Shown piece by piece: positions 46,360 to 58,794 of a DNA stretch of 64,000 nucleotides. Both the position numbers and the translations under genes were made by a program. The first letter of the stretch is position 1. The number at the start of each line of letters is the position of its first letter. The notes beneath the pieces were generated by a model. That model searched no databases. It was not told where the DNA came from and saw only the letters and a list, made by a program, of their open reading frames with translations. The DNA is from Eulemur rufifrons (Eukaryota; Chordata; Mammalia; Primates; Lemuridae): NCBI RefSeq assembly GCF_041146395.1, contig NC_091001.1, forward strand, positions 106,104,965 through 106,168,964, given 5' to 3'.

Positions 46360-46795
46360 CTCTGTGGGCACCACCCGCTTCTAACCCGTCCATGCTTCCA
46401 CAATTGCCTCCCTAAAATTTCCACATAACCCCTCAAGTGATTCTCATATACAATGTCAGTTCATAGCCCCGTTTTTTTCTCTCCTCTTTCTACTCTAAAC
46501 CCTTGTAAATCTTCCCATTCACACAGAATGGTATTTAAACTCCTTAGCTGGCCTTATGGGCATTAGGATTTCGGCTTGACCGTCACCTTCCCAGAGAAGG
46601 CAGCTCTGGTAACTCAGTCAGAAGTATATGACCGTTCCCTCCCTGCTGCATGGCTGTCCTTTTATTCTTAGCACAGTATTTATTACTATTGCAAATTTTC
46701 TATTACATTTGTTTATTTATTTACTCTGTTTTTTCTGTAGTATGTAAGCTCCTGGATAACAGGTATCTTTCTTTCTTTTGTCCACTATTGAATCG
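46360..46795 (+). mobile_element. L2 LINE fragment, sense
   Basis: 'aatggtatttaaactcctta', 'gctggccttatgggcattag', 'cttcccagagaaggcagc', 'tatttactctg' and 'gtatgtaagctcctggataa' follow the L2 3' region. Confidence 0.65.
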
Positions 46796-46799
46796 TCAT

Positions 46800-47155
46800 T
46801 AATAATAATAAAATGCACTTATACAGTGATTGGTATTTTTCAGTCGCTCTTCTAAGTGAGATATATATATATATATATATACATACATGTATTTAAAGTG
46901 ATAATATGTCTATACATTAATAAACACAAATATATACACCAATATAGATTGACTAACAATTCTCATAACAATGATATGACTGTATTAATATATTATTATT
47001 GTCATCATTACTTTTTTGTGGTTGAGAAACTACAAAGAAGTTATGTAAATTTTTCAAGATCATACAAGCTAGAAAGTTCCCCAGAAATAATTTGAGCCTA
47101 AGCAGTCTGCCTCCAGAGTCTATGTTCTTAATCACTAAATTAGTGTGCCTATAAC
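46800..47155 (-). mobile_element. MIR SINE, antisense, with AT expansion
   Basis: 'aataataataaaatgcactt' and 'cagtcgctcttctaagtgag' match one side of an antisense MIR, and 'gttgagaaactacaaagaag', 'agcagtctgcctccagagtc' with 'tatgttcttaatcac' the other. A (TA)n tract at 46860-46880 and AT-rich sequence sit between. Frames at 46856 and 46953 are not genes. Confidence 0.65.
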
Positions 47156-48384
47156 TGTTTCTAGAGCAGAGTATGCTTTTAATGGGGATTTCTTGATCAG
47201 TGGAAGCATTAAATTGGCTCCCTGGAAGAGGCAGCTATTCTTTGGCTGAGCATACTATAGGTCTTGGTTTACTAGGCTTAAAATTTTATATCTAGAAATA
47301 GTTTTACTTGTGAGCTATTTTGGGGACAATAATCTACAAATTAGGATTTTATCATTTACTGTTGGATAGTAATAGATTTGCTTAAATCATTCTTATGGAA
47401 AATGTATTAAATTATATCCTGAGGATAAGGAAAATACCTTTTACTAATCAGAGCACAAATTAACTATCACATCAGTCAGTATTCCTTCATTTAAAACATT
47501 GTAGGACCCAGTATACAAATTACATGAAAATATATACTTAGTATTTATTATTAAGTAGCTGACTATGCCTATTGCAATCTACAGCTTTATTGTTTAGCAT
47601 ATGATTAATCTTTTTCTTAAAGCACATTTAATGCTATGCCCAGCTTTAAGGGAAATAATAAATATCTGTTGCTTAAGCCACCCAGTCTATATTTTGTTAT
47701 TGCAGCCTGAACTGACTTACCTTCTTTAATGAAAGAAATATTAGCAAATGAACAGAAAATACAGTCGCTCTTATTTTATTCAATTGAGTTCTCCATATAT
47801 TTGGATCTGCAAAGTGGGCCTAGAGCTTCCATTAGAAATATGAGCTTGAGGAAGGTACATCATCCTGCATTAGTAAGTGGGGAGAAAAATTCAATTCATA
47901 GAAAAGAAATGTAGGAAATTGAGATGGATGAGGGAAGACAGAGGGAATTAAGAACTAATGGTGAGATCACCAGAGGAGCGAGCATTCAGTGGTGAGATGG
48001 CTCAGTGAAGAACCCCTAGGACAGGGGACCAAAACAACCCTTGGAAATAGGTATTCTGTTATCCTTTGAACACTTAGTAAATATTATTAATGCTTATACA
48101 TACATAAAGACTCTATAAGAGAATAGACTTTGTTAGTGAGTTAGTTTTGTTTGTATTGTTTCCTGTAAATCATAAAAGTAGCTGCTTTTGTAACTGTGTA
48201 CTAGTGGTAAAGAATGCAGACAGAATGCAGGGGAGCAAGATACCCTCTCCAATTAAAGTAGAAGTTTAATGCCAGAGACGAGGATGAGAATATAAGCTAC
48301 ATGGGAATTTGCACATATGTTAAGTAGGTTATACATGCACAAATGAGGTTTGAATATATCTGATAATGTTGGTAATGAGTATAA
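47156..48384. other. Mostly unassigned, with an MLT1 3' scrap
   Basis: At 47645-47720, 'aaatatctgttgcttaagcc' and 'acccagtctatattttgtta' are the 3' end of an MLT1-type LTR. Nothing else recognised. The 61-codon frame at 47729-47914 shows no domain. Confidence 0.45.
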
Positions 48385-48620
48385 TAATAATTGCTCATAT
48401 TTATTAATCACTTACTAAATATCAGGCCCCGTGTATAAAGCCTAACATAGGTTATCATCTTAAATCTTTATGACAACTCCATTATCTTATACCCATTTAC
48501 TAGTACATAATGGGGACTCAGTGAGATTAAGTAATCTGCATATTCACACACATAGTAACTGATGGAAATGGGAGCTGATAGTGAAATTCTTTCACACGTC
48601 AAATGTGAATTAAGGTCATA
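48385..48620 (-). mobile_element. MIR SINE, antisense
   Basis: 'ttgctcatatttattaatca', 'cttactaaatatcaggcccc', 'aatctttatgacaactccat', 'cagtgagattaagtaatctg' and 'cacacatagtaactgatgg' are in the order of an antisense MIR, near full length. Confidence 0.78.
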
Positions 48621-49439
48621 GTTATTTTGCTTCCCAACCTACAATGCTGGACACTAATCTGTATGAGCAATGCTTGTTTCATGCCTCTGAGATTTTATAG
48701 ATACTATTATTGCTGTCTTGAATACATCCTCCTCCCTTCTTTGGCCTGCAAGTTTCTGAATGTGATTGAAAACAGATTTCAAGTAATAAAAGAACAATTT
48801 AAACAATATTTTTTGAAACTTTGCTTACAAAAATTAGTCTTTCTTTTCTCTATGCCTTTATACATCTTTGTTATTGTGGATGATTTTCATTTATTGAACT
48901 TAACCATAAGAACAAGTGACTTGTTCACATGCCTGTATCTAATTTTAAGCCATGATTTCCTAGAAGACTAAAGACTGAGTCATACTGTGTAGCATTAATT
49001 ACATATTTGTTAAGTTACAATTCAATTAGAATGGGATGGTGATCCTCAGATGCTATTCTAATCTTATTTTAATATTAATATTATAACCACGATAAAGTCT
49101 ATCAACAAAAGGAGTAATAAACCTCGTTTGCCTCTAACTCCTTCCTACCAATTCTAAGAATGAATATTGCTATGGGACTACTGAAAAGCTTTAAACGGAG
49201 AGAGTAAATTTTATATTAATAAAATCTAAGACTTTTTTTTCATTTTAGGAAAGGTGATATTATGCACACTGTTAATGAGATATCAGCCGTTAAGACTGGA
49301 ATATTTTATTGGTAAAGGTCATTGTTAAACTCTCAAGATGACGAAGTTAAGAAAAATATTTGGAAGCACAGAGGAAAAGTATATTAATATTCCATAGAAT
49401 ATTTTTCCTCCTATTAGTGAGTTCGAAAATTTTCTGAAG
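48621..49439. other. Unassigned DNA
   Basis: Contains the 114-codon open frame at 48627-48971 (plus). It is rich in Leu, Phe, Tyr and Cys, as chance frames in AT-rich DNA are, and has no recognisable domain. No repeat was identified. Confidence 0.4.
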
Positions 49440-49650
49440 ACTCAATTCAGTCAACATCTTTAAGAAGCTTTCTCTGAATATCTGAGTGTGGCTCAGCTTG
49501 ACATAAACATTTCTGTGTCTTTATTTTTGGTCTTCCTCACTAAATGTTAGCTCCATGAGGAACTCTTTATGGCGTGTATACAATTCTTTCTCCAACACTT
49601 AGAATCATGGCTGGCAAATAGTAGGTGTTCATTAAATGCTTATTGAGCAA
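49440..49650 (+). mobile_element. L2 LINE 3' end, sense
   Basis: 'agaagctttctctgaatatc', 'tgttagctccatgaggaact', 'caacacttagaatcatggct', 'ggcaaatagtaggtgttcat' and 'taaatgcttattgagcaaat' are the classic L2 3' terminus. Confidence 0.8.
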
Positions 49651-49654
49651 ATGA

Positions 49655-49805
49655 TTAGAAATTACATATACATATTATATGGTCTATGATCAATGTAATA
49701 TATTATGTATATATTATATCATATGACACATTATATTTTAATATGTCATAATGTATTGTTTATATGATATATATATGTGTGTGTGTGTGTGTACATACAC
49801 ATTCC
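49655..49805. repeat. AT-rich tract with (GT)n
   Basis: Imperfect TATA-rich sequence (49670-49770) followed by about nine GT units at 49775-49792. Confidence 0.8.
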
Positions 49806-49927
49806 ACACAAAACTGAAAATTACATTGGAGCAGTGATAATGGCTGTTTTAGTTTTATGTAACCATAACCTAGTACAATATCTGATTTTTGGTAAATACT
49901 AGTAGAATACAATGAAACACCAGTGTG

Positions 49928-51005
49928 CATCGTAATGTTACATAGGGATAAAGAGGGAGGAAGAAGAACAGATGGCCCTAGGAGATGCTTTGCCTACAAG
50001 GAGAAACAAACTGACCAGAGGGGGTTTCCAAGAAGGAACACATGTCTTGTCTAGGAGATTTCCAAGGGCGGAACACAAGTTTGGTCTATGATGAGAGGTC
50101 TCCAAGGACTGACCAACCAGAAAGAGGCAGAAAAACCATATCACGGAGATATGATCAAGTCCACAAAAGGCGGTCTGTGGAGCATGCGTACAAGCAAGGT
50201 GAAAGTGTCTTTGAGTGAACTACCCCCATTAGCATAGCAAAAATCACACCCACCAGCACCATGACAGTTTACAAATGCCATGGCAACCCTCTACTTTACC
50301 CTATAAGGTCTGGAAAGGGAAGGGTCCCCAGTTCTGGGAATTCTCCACTGCTTTCCCAGAAAATTCATGACTATTCCACCCCCAGCTTAACATATTATTA
50401 GGGATTAGCATAAAGGATAGACCCTAATCCTGGGTGACACTTCCTTACTGGGGCAGTCTGCCAACTTTGACAAGAGTGTACTATACTTTCTTTCTTTTTT
50501 TGGAGACAGAGTATCAGTCTGTTGCCCCAGCTAGAGTGCAGTGACATCATTATAACTCACTGCAGCCTCCAACTCCTTGGCTCAAGGAATCCTCCTGCTT
50601 CAGTCTCCCTAGAAACTGAGATTACAGGTGCACACCACCATATCTGGCTAATTTTTTCTATTTTTTAGTAGGGACAGGGTCTACTCTTGCTTAGGCTGGT
50701 CTCAAACTCCTGGCCTCAAGAAATCTTCCCATCTTGGCCTCCCAGAGTGCTAGGATTACATGTGTGAGCCACCCTGCCCATCCGGAGTGTACTATACTTT
50801 CTATACTCTGTCTTTAAATTCAGGGTCTTCTCCATTCACAGAGATAGACCCATTTTCTCTCTGGAACATACTTTGCTTTGCAATGGAGGCTCCATGAGTG
50901 AATTGCTTTGTGCTTGTGATTGTTTTGTCATCCCAGACCAGCTTGTGATTCCTCCAAGCACACAGCTACAGAACCAGGAAAAACACTCGCACCTGACACT
51001 ATTCA
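49928..51005 (+). mobile_element. ERV LTR-like element, split by Alu
   Basis: The block starts near 'tgttacatagggataaagag' and holds repeated ERV1-LTR-like phrases: 'gggtttccaagaagg', 'aggagatttccaagggcgg', 'gaggtctccaaggactgacc', then 'accatgacagtttacaaatg', 'ccatggcaaccctctacttt' and a TATA-like 'accctataaggtctgg'. After the Alu it goes on with 'ggaggctccatgagtgaatt' and ends near 'cgcacctgacac'. The triplicated 'tccaag' motif spaced about 50-60 bp suggests internal LTR repeats. Family not named; the 68-codon minus-strand frame is not a gene. Confidence 0.5.
50492..50784 (-). mobile_element. Alu, full length, minus strand
   Basis: 'ggagacagagtatcagtctg', 'ataactcactgcagcctcc', 'ctggctaattttttc', 'ctcttgcttaggctggtctc' and 'cccagagtgctaggattaca' give both monomers in reverse. 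The 'actcttgcttaggctgg' and 'cagagtgctaggattac' variants resemble strepsirrhine Alu. An exact 18-bp target duplication, gagtgtactatactttct, flanks it at 50474-50491 and 50785-50802. Confidence 0.93.
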
Positions 51006-53534
51006 GAATATCAAACAGTTTGTTGCATGGTCCATTATAAATTTAGTACCAAATGCAGTATTCACCTATTAACCCAAAATATTTAAACCACTGAAACCTG
51101 ATATAATAAAAGTGTTAAAACCACTTAAAACTGTTTAAAATAAACTGTAATTCTTACATATTTGTGGTTCTTGGGTTTTTGGTTTAGTTATATAGATGCT
51201 TTTCATAGTATTCTTCCAAATATATTTATGTACTGATATCCAGAAACAAAGGCTCCAAACTTAATCCAATATTTTAAGTAATTTGTCTTTTGTATAAAAC
51301 ATTTGCTTATTATTTACATTTAAATAAGCATGATTAGATTTTTGTATCATAATATTTATATCATTCTAATCAGAATTTATTGTTATAAATCCATTGTAAT
51401 GTTTTAAAACTTCACAATTAGGTTAGGTTTTGCTTACAAAACAAATGATATTGATTTCCTGCTTTATTATTCTTTTCTTAAAGAGCATAGAAACAATTCA
51501 AGCATAAACTTGAGATTGATTTAATGAGTCTAATGCTAATGAACAATGGTGGTTTTGTTTACAAAAACAATTTTTGTGATATCAAACTCCAAGATGATAA
51601 ATATGCACACATTTTAAATACAGTGAGAGATGCCTGAAATTCAGGAGATAAAGCAAGCATTCACCAATCCAGCTCAGTGACTGAGATCAATGTTTCGAAT
51701 TGTATAATCGTAACCTGCTTTAGATTCTAAAAGAAAAATATATTGTAGCATAAATGCAGCATTTTAATTCCCTTGAAGGTTGAAGGTTTTGGCCACAACC
51801 AAAGTGCTTAGCATTCATGGAAGGGATTAGAGCTTCTATCAAGTGTATATACAGATGGACAATGGCCAGATCATATATAACAATAAAATTTTGACCCACC
51901 ACCTCTGCAGTACCCCATCCAGGACTCCAACTTCAGCACCCCCCTAACTACTCTCCACCCACGAGCCCCTCCTGCGAGAGAACGGAGATCCCCACGTCAA
52001 TCCAAGCATTGAAGACTATTGATGTCTGTCTCTGTAGCTAGGTTCAAAGGATGGCATTTACACACAGAAATAGCAGCCTGGCTCAAAAGAAGCAGACATT
52101 ACCCTAACAAATAAGGCAAAAAAAAAAAAAATTAAAATACATTCTAAGCCATAAAACTGTCAAAAATTCTTTTCAAACTGCTTAGCTGAATGAGACCAGT
52201 ACAATCCCTCTTTCAATTTAAGTTCTCCATAGCAGGTAGTGTGAATTGTTCACTTGGCTCCAAAGAACCCTCTTATGCCATTTCTGTTCAGTAATAAAAA
52301 CTTTGTACAGCATTATAATTTTCAGTCAAACTGCTTTAAAGAAAAGGAAAGTTTTTTTTTTTTTCCTCTTTCCCTTTATCCTACTGCTAAGCCACATATA
52401 TAGGATGTTGAGATGTTGCCTTGTGGGCTCTAGAAACCACAATTCTCTATGAGTAAATAAGAGGCAAATTCTCCACATACGATAACTGCAAATGTTATTT
52501 TATAGTTGTGTCAGCTATTATGCAGGGCTTTGAAAGCACAAGATTCTACCCTTGGGGTAGAATAAAGTTACTATAAAATTCAGAGAGATGTTAAGATTTG
52601 TGCATGATAAAGTCTAGAGAGTAAAGTGGAGAGACCTAACCCATCATTCTTAAGTGACCACTGTAACCTTTAAACTCCCTGAAAGAGTTTTAACTACTGC
52701 TACTTGTTAGGGAAAGAGCTCATACTGAAAGCTGAGAAAGAATTCTTGACTCAAAGATTCAGATAGATTTGAAGCAAGAAGTTTATTTTACTTTCCAAGG
52801 AAGGAAAGGGCATGGCATGATAGAAAGAAAGAAGAAATGCCAGCTCTGAGGATGAGGTGCTTGGGCTTTTACGGGGGTAAAGTATAGAGTAGTTATTGTT
52901 GCAAAATGATAACAGGGGTGGTTGGTGGTTTTTTTTTTTTTTTTCCCCCCCTGTTTCTTCTCTGCTAGGCTGGCTTTATCATACTTCTCAGAATGTGGTC
53001 TGGCAGATGTGGAGGAGGACTACCCACCCTTTTCTGTCTGCTCAGTACTGTTCCAATTCTGTAAAACAAGCTCTTAAAAAGAAAAACACATTAAGTCACA
53101 AGTGGTTAAGCAAACAAAAGGACAGTTAAGTGCAGTGATTTTTTTTTCTGTTAGATGGTTTACTAGCAATGCTGTCCTTTCACTACTTTTGGAACAAATT
53201 TCAAAATTATCTTCAATTTGGTAAAAGCTTTTATTGGACTATCTTTATTAATCAGGTACCATTCATGATTGGATCCTATGGAGAGTCTTCAGAAGTTGAC
53301 TTTTTCTGTGGATCCTTTCTCTCCACAACTCATCCCCATTCTGTTTCAAATGCAGACACACATACACACACACACACACACACAAACACACACTGATTAC
53401 TTAATAGAATCAATATGTACGTATTTTTTGTTTTGCAATATGGATTAATACCTTTTTGAATTGCATTGCAGGCATAGTTTTCACTATGGTCAAAGATTTA
53501 GTTATTTCACCAAGAACAGAGGTGATGCCAAAAA
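51006..53534. other. Mostly unassigned DNA
   Basis: AT-rich, no gene. 51890-52020 is unusually C-rich ('cagcacccccctaactactc', 'cacgagcccctcctgcg') and may be unique. 52690-53110 has a reversed polyadenylation-like 'aagtttattttactttcc' and may be an antisense LTR, but I cannot support this well. A T/C run lies at 52928-52951 and (CA)n at about 53355-53392. Confidence 0.4.
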
Positions 53535-54060
53535 AGTGCATAATAAGACTTTTCAACATCATTAGTCATTAAGAAAATTCAAATTAAAACCCCCGTGATA
53601 TACTACTATGCATTATTAGAATGGCTAAAATTATAAAGACTGACAGTACCTAATGTTGACAATGATGTTGAGAAACTAAAAATCTCATACACTGCTGGTG
53701 AGAATATAGGATGGCACATCCACTTTGGAAAATAGTTCAGTAGTTTTCTAAAATGTAACACATATACCTATCTACTCTGGACATCCCTCTCCTAGGTATT
53801 TATCCAAGAGAAATGAAAGCATATGATCCTATGAAGACTTCTATATGAATATTCATAGCAGTTTTGTTTGTAATAATCCCAAACTGAAAACAACCCACAT
53901 GCCTATTAAAGGATGGATGGGTGAGTAAACTGTCATATATCTGTACAATGTCATATATCTATACTTAGCTATGAAGAAACCATCAATGCATTCTACCACA
54001 TAAATAAATCTCAGAATGGTTATGTTGAGTGAAAGTAACCAGGGAAAAATACACATAGCT
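53535..54060 (+). mobile_element. L1M fragment, sense, ORF2 end and 3' UTR
   Basis: 'caacatcattagtcattaag', 'attaaaacccccgtgatata', 'gaatggctaaaattataaag', 'tcatacactgctggtgagaa', 'cctaggtatttatccaagag', 'cagttttgtttgtaataatc' and 'gaaaacaacccacatgccta' follow the end of an old L1. Confidence 0.82.
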
Positions 54061-54064
54061 TTGG

Positions 54065-57000
54065 CACGTCATAGCAACTTTCTTCCTTCAAGAGAATAGA
54101 GGTGCCCCACTTTGAAGCAAAACGCTTATCTAAGATGACCCTATTTTGAGAACTAGGCATCTTATTTCTGATAGTTTACTTTTCCTAAGAAATCAGTAGC
54201 TTCATCTGCTCTCATTAAACCAGCAATAGTGGATTAGGTGAGGCTTTATTTCTAACTTCATAGTTTTTAGAAAGGAACGCACAGTGATGTGGTTCTTCTT
54301 CATTTAGAAGGACTAAAATTGCAGAATTAACATTTTCATAAAATTTAATGATGGTACACAGTACACAATAAAAGGTTTTCATGAATTTTCCTGTGGTTAA
54401 TTAACAATTAACCAGAGTTCTTGGCACCTGGAAACTGTGAATTTAGTGACAAAGCAATTTGGTCCCAGCTAATACTTTACACAAGCAGAAAGGGTATCCC
54501 TTACCTTTTGAATGGAGAGTTAGGCTAACAGTAATAGGTCTGGTATGAACCACCTTATTGTGTTGGTAGTCCTAATTCACAATCTGCTCTTTTATAAGCA
54601 AAAAGAAGGATTTAGCATAGACAAGGATACTTAAAGTTGGAGGTTACTAAGGACAGGCATTTAATGTGGACAAGGCTTCTTTCATGTTGTATCACATGGG
54701 AGATACCACATAGGCTCATGTAAGTGCTGATCTAGTTTAGGGAAAAAAAAGTCATTATTGCCTATTAAAAATAGGCAAGCATAAAAATAAAACAACCAAC
54801 CAAAAATCTCTTTCTTGTTGTTTTTAATTTGGAGTCACATACAATCGAATAACCTTTACTCTCACAGAGGACAGAATACATCTATCTGCTGAGATCATGA
54901 TTCAGATATTACATATACTCTTTACAGATTTGCAAGTTTTCTCTAGATGCTGCATGCCGCTTTTCAGTTAATCTTTTGAGAGATATATGAAGTTCTCCTG
55001 TGGACCACTTCAGGGGAGCACAGTACTAAATCATCTACACACCACTCCAGGGTGTATCCTCAAGTAAAAGTCAAACGTATGATTATTAGTTAGACACTGA
55101 GAGAAATATAAGGGAGTGTTCATGAATAGAAGAGGTATAACCAACCAGGGATATTGCTGATTGCCCCTCCAAAAAGCACATAAATACTGGCTACCCTTAT
55201 CTACTAGTATCTACAGAAGATTGCCAATAAATCTGCCATCTTAAAGTGTCTACTTGGTAGTTAGGAGCTCCTGGGAATCGAGGGATCAGAGTTCTATTGA
55301 TTGCCTAGAGGCCGTGGACAGATAAGTAGCATTTTACATGAGACTCTCAACTGGCAATAAGGGAGCACTGCAAGGACTGATGCATGGCACTGTAATTCCT
55401 TGTTCTAATAAAGGCTCAATAATAGGTCTTCATCCTGAGGTTGCTTTAGGTCTCAAAGTACATTGAAGTATAATTCAGGCAGGGATATATAGAGAGAATA
55501 ATTTTAATTTTAATAAAGTCAGCATCATGTATTCTGCTCAGCTCAATAAAATCTTTGGCCTAAAGAGTAGAAGGTAACTGATCTAATATTTGATTTTTAG
55601 AGGCCACTGGGTACACAGAAACTGGAGTACACATGATTGCTATAATTTGGTTTTATGCAACCTGTTCTTTAGGGTTCTCTAGACATCTACCAGATTAAGA
55701 GAATCTAGTTTGACAGTTTTGACCAAATAAATTTGCTGGAGCAAAGTTACAAAATAGAAAGCTATGTTCTTCTTCCAATGATCTGCTTAAAATTGGTTAA
55801 AGTTGGGAGACTTCTAGGATCACAGGTTTACTGATGTTGTCCACTGCCTGTATTCTATTGATACTTTAAGGAATATGTTGGCATAAGTGACAAAATTTAA
55901 GCAGAAAAAGAAGCCACTGTGTCTTTTAGGAATATGTCAGCTTGTCCTGAACAATCATATTAACTTCATTTTAATTGTCTAGAAAAATCAGTGAATATGT
56001 TAATTTCATCCCTATAGATGGAGCATTGTTGAATCTCTAAATTGGCTCATTGGACTCCTTTCTTAGCTTCTGAAGAGCTGTAACTTTTATAATGTTCATA
56101 TTTTCAATTCACATTCTCCTTACCAATCTGACTACTTCTAGTCTTAGCTTATTAGCAAACTGTGCCAATATTTTTGCCTAAAGATTTCAGCAATGCTTTC
56201 TGGTTCAGAATCATATGCCTCAGTTTTGAATTTTGGTCAAATTTACTCTCATAAGGAAGACTGCTAGGATGCCCTGAGAAGCTTTACATTTCTTTAGCAT
56301 TCTATGAACTTTCTTCTGATTTGTGATGTCCTCATAATCTTAATTGGGTTTTATTCTGCTCTTTGAAATTGTCTTTGACCTTCTGATGAGCAAACTAGTG
56401 TATTTATAAATAGGTAAACGTCTAGCAGAATTTGACTTTAGCACTGTAAAATATTCTAACTCCAGGAAATTTTTCTGGTCTTCAGTAGGTTTGAAGAATC
56501 ATTTTACCATAATATGGAGCTTTACTTGTGACTAGTTTTCAAACACAAGGACATTAACTGTCCCTGAAGGGTGGAGATAAATCCTTAGTGAGGATTGTGG
56601 GATAGTTCTCCCGTTACTATGATTAAGCTCAACGAAGGACGATACAGGGTTATGAGACACAGTGGAAGGAGGAGTTTGGGAAACCCCATGAGGATAATAA
56701 AGTTAGGAGAACATGGCAATGTCTTAGTCCTCTGAAGAGTCAGAATATTATAGTTCTGCAAGACAGAGTGGAAGCAGATCATTAGAGATAAGAACACAGG
56801 GATAGAGAAAGGTAGCATAAATAAGTGGTACAGTTGTAGATTGTACAACTGTACAATTTTCAAGTAGTACACTTGAAAATTAACTAGGTTTGTGCTTAGT
56901 ATTTGCTAATGGCTTCTTTAATGAAACTAATTTTGAGTTATTAAAGCACTTAAATACTTTGGCCTATAAAGAGACCATGGCAGACTGGAGGCTTTATCTT

Positions 57001-57166
57001 CTTTTTGTTCTAAGAGGAAATAGAAGTATAAGACCTTGTGGAAAATCAAAAGTTCTCCAGAATTCAATTCTAAACATGTTTGATACATGTGCTATTTTGT
57101 TAGCTATGCACATTAATTTGACATGTAGCAAGCATAAATATAAGATGCAGGTATCTGATGGGTGTC
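54065..57166. other. Unresolved region, possible decayed ERV interior
   Basis: About 3 kb without an Alu, L1 or L2 that I can recognise. Many short phrases feel like antisense endogenous retrovirus interior, but no gag, pol or env motif can be read in any frame. The 95-codon minus-strand frame at 56585-56872 has no domain. I leave the assignment open. Confidence 0.3.
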
Positions 57167-57179
57167 AGGGTTTGATTTT
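57167..57179 (+). repeat. Left target duplication of GC-rich insert
   Basis: 'agggtttgatttt' recurs exactly at 57430-57442. Confidence 0.85.
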
Positions 57180-57429
57180 TTTTTTTTTTTTTTTTTTTTG
57201 CAGCCCCACCCGACTCTGCACCCTCCGCACAGAGGAGCCCAGGACAGAAAACCCTGCTGGGGGTGCACCTCCCCCGTGCTGGCCTCATCCGGGCACCCAG
57301 AAAATCTGGCTTCTGGCCTCATGCCAGATTCTGGAGCCAGCCTTGCATTCCTGCTGGCTTCTCTGCCCCCGCCTTTCCCCCAGGGATCCTGCCCCGGGAA
57401 GGAGCCCACCCTGCCTCTGGTGGGGGCTG
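57180..57429 (-). mobile_element. GC-rich retroposed insert of unknown source
   Basis: A poly-T run at the left end (57176-57199) is followed by about 230 bp of GC-rich sequence with about six CpGs, and the whole is enclosed by exact 13-bp direct repeats (57167-57179, 57430-57442). The repeat ends in TTTT at the junction, as expected for an L1 endonuclease nick. So this is a reverse-transcribed, polyadenylated RNA inserted on the minus strand. No AATAAA precedes the tail. It does not read as Alu, L1, 7SL, tRNA or any SINE I know. It could be a truncated processed pseudogene (3' end of an mRNA or lncRNA) or a lineage-specific SINE. The 182-codon plus-strand frame at 56890 is open only because it crosses this insert. 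Confidence 0.8.
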
Positions 57430-57442
57430 AGGGTTTGATTTT
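57430..57442 (+). repeat. Right target duplication of GC-rich insert
   Basis: Exact copy of 57167-57179. Confidence 0.85.
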
Positions 57443-58554
57443 GAATTGATGGAAAAGTTATGCTAAACAGAAAAAGGAGATTAGTTCAACAGTTCATAGA
57501 CACCCATATACAAGGCACTCTCTCCACTCTGCAGCTGAGGCCGGGCTACTGGTCTGATTTACTAGGAGACCCTGAACCCAATAATGGAATATACACATTT
57601 CAAACAAGGTGCTATCTGAGGACCTCTTTGACAAGGCACAGATCGACTAACAGAACACATCGGACATTGAAGAAATCTCCTCTCTTTGTGGCATTCAGAA
57701 AAACTATATTTTCTCTTTGTATGCACCAGAGTGCTGTGAATCAGAATAAACAGAAACTCATGGGAAAGAACAACAATAACGACCAAAAAAAAAAAAAAAA
57801 CTTAGTGAGAGTTAGAATTAATGTAGTCACTGTAGTGTACTCACTGAAATGAGCCAGAGAATGCAGTTGAAACCAGGGTGTGTATTTCAAGCATCATTGT
57901 TTGATTTACTCCAATAGGTATTGCGATCAGGTAATCTTGGTGGCACCTCCAGAGTGTTAAAGAAAAATAAGCATAAAAAGTATTACTACCAAGAAGATAA
58001 TCTGATACAGTGCAGAGTCGAGGTAGATTCTCAGAAATAACATACGAAGAATAATAATGAAGTAGATTTTCAAAAGCCCAAGGACTCATATTAGGAAATA
58101 CACTGATTGGCTACCAATATCTAGATTTGTTGGTTGTGTGAGCCCCAGACTGGTAGAAAGTGCTTTGTCTTTCTCAGGATTACAGCTGCCTCTGCTGTGT
58201 ACTTGAAGTTTCCACCTTGGGATTACGGCATTTAGCTGCCTCTTAATATGCCCAATTCATAATTACGTCCCCCAGTCAAGTCTGTATCAATGTGAACAGG
58301 CTAGGTGACCGGATCAAGAGTTTTCAGTCAGACCTACAACAATATCAGCAAGCCAGATGGTCCACTTGAGGTCTCAGTCCAGACACTTTAACATTCAGGA
58401 AACAAAATTCTTTACTTAGTATTTTAAACAGTAACATTCTATAGTCTAATTGGAAGATGAGGAGCAGTTCTGGTTTCAGGGACAGTGTGAGCAGTAGCTT
58501 AATATGTCATCAAGGACTGAAGCTCTTCTATTGTATGTATCCTCTAACAGTGGT
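57443..58554. other. Unresolved region, continues 54065-57166
   Basis: Nothing named. The text either side of the retroposed insert appears continuous. A 17-A run at 57784-57800 separates the 130-codon plus-strand frame (57460-57852), which has no domain. Confidence 0.3.
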
Positions 58555-58738
58555 ATCATGCAGGGGTTAAGAGAACAGGTTCAGAAGTAAAACTGCTTGC
58601 CTTTCAGTTTCAACTCTCTTGCTTTCTAGTACATGACATCAGGCCCAGTACAGACTTGTGTAAGTAAAGTGTGTGTGTGTGTGTGTGTGTGTGTGTCACT
58701 TAGAAGAGTACCTAACACTAAGTATTAGTTATTTCATT
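58555..58738 (+). mobile_element. MIR SINE, sense, with (GT)n insert
   Basis: 'caggggttaagagaacaggt', 'aagtaaaactgcttgccttt' and 'ctagtacatgac' fit the MIR head and core. After a (GT)n run at 58670-58696, 'cacttagaagagtacctaac' fits the MIR tail. Confidence 0.65.
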
Positions 58739-58794
58739 TGCTTTGTTTTAACTTTTTGATAATAAGGTAACAGTTGCATACACAACTTGTTATG

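Noticed and set aside
48627..48971. 114-codon open frame
   Set aside because: Rich in Leu, Phe, Tyr and Cys as expected of AT-rich noise; no domain and no splice or promoter context.
56890..57438. 182-codon open frame, the longest in the window
   Set aside because: It changes character at the poly-T run and is kept open by the GC-rich retroposed insert; the two halves have unrelated origins.
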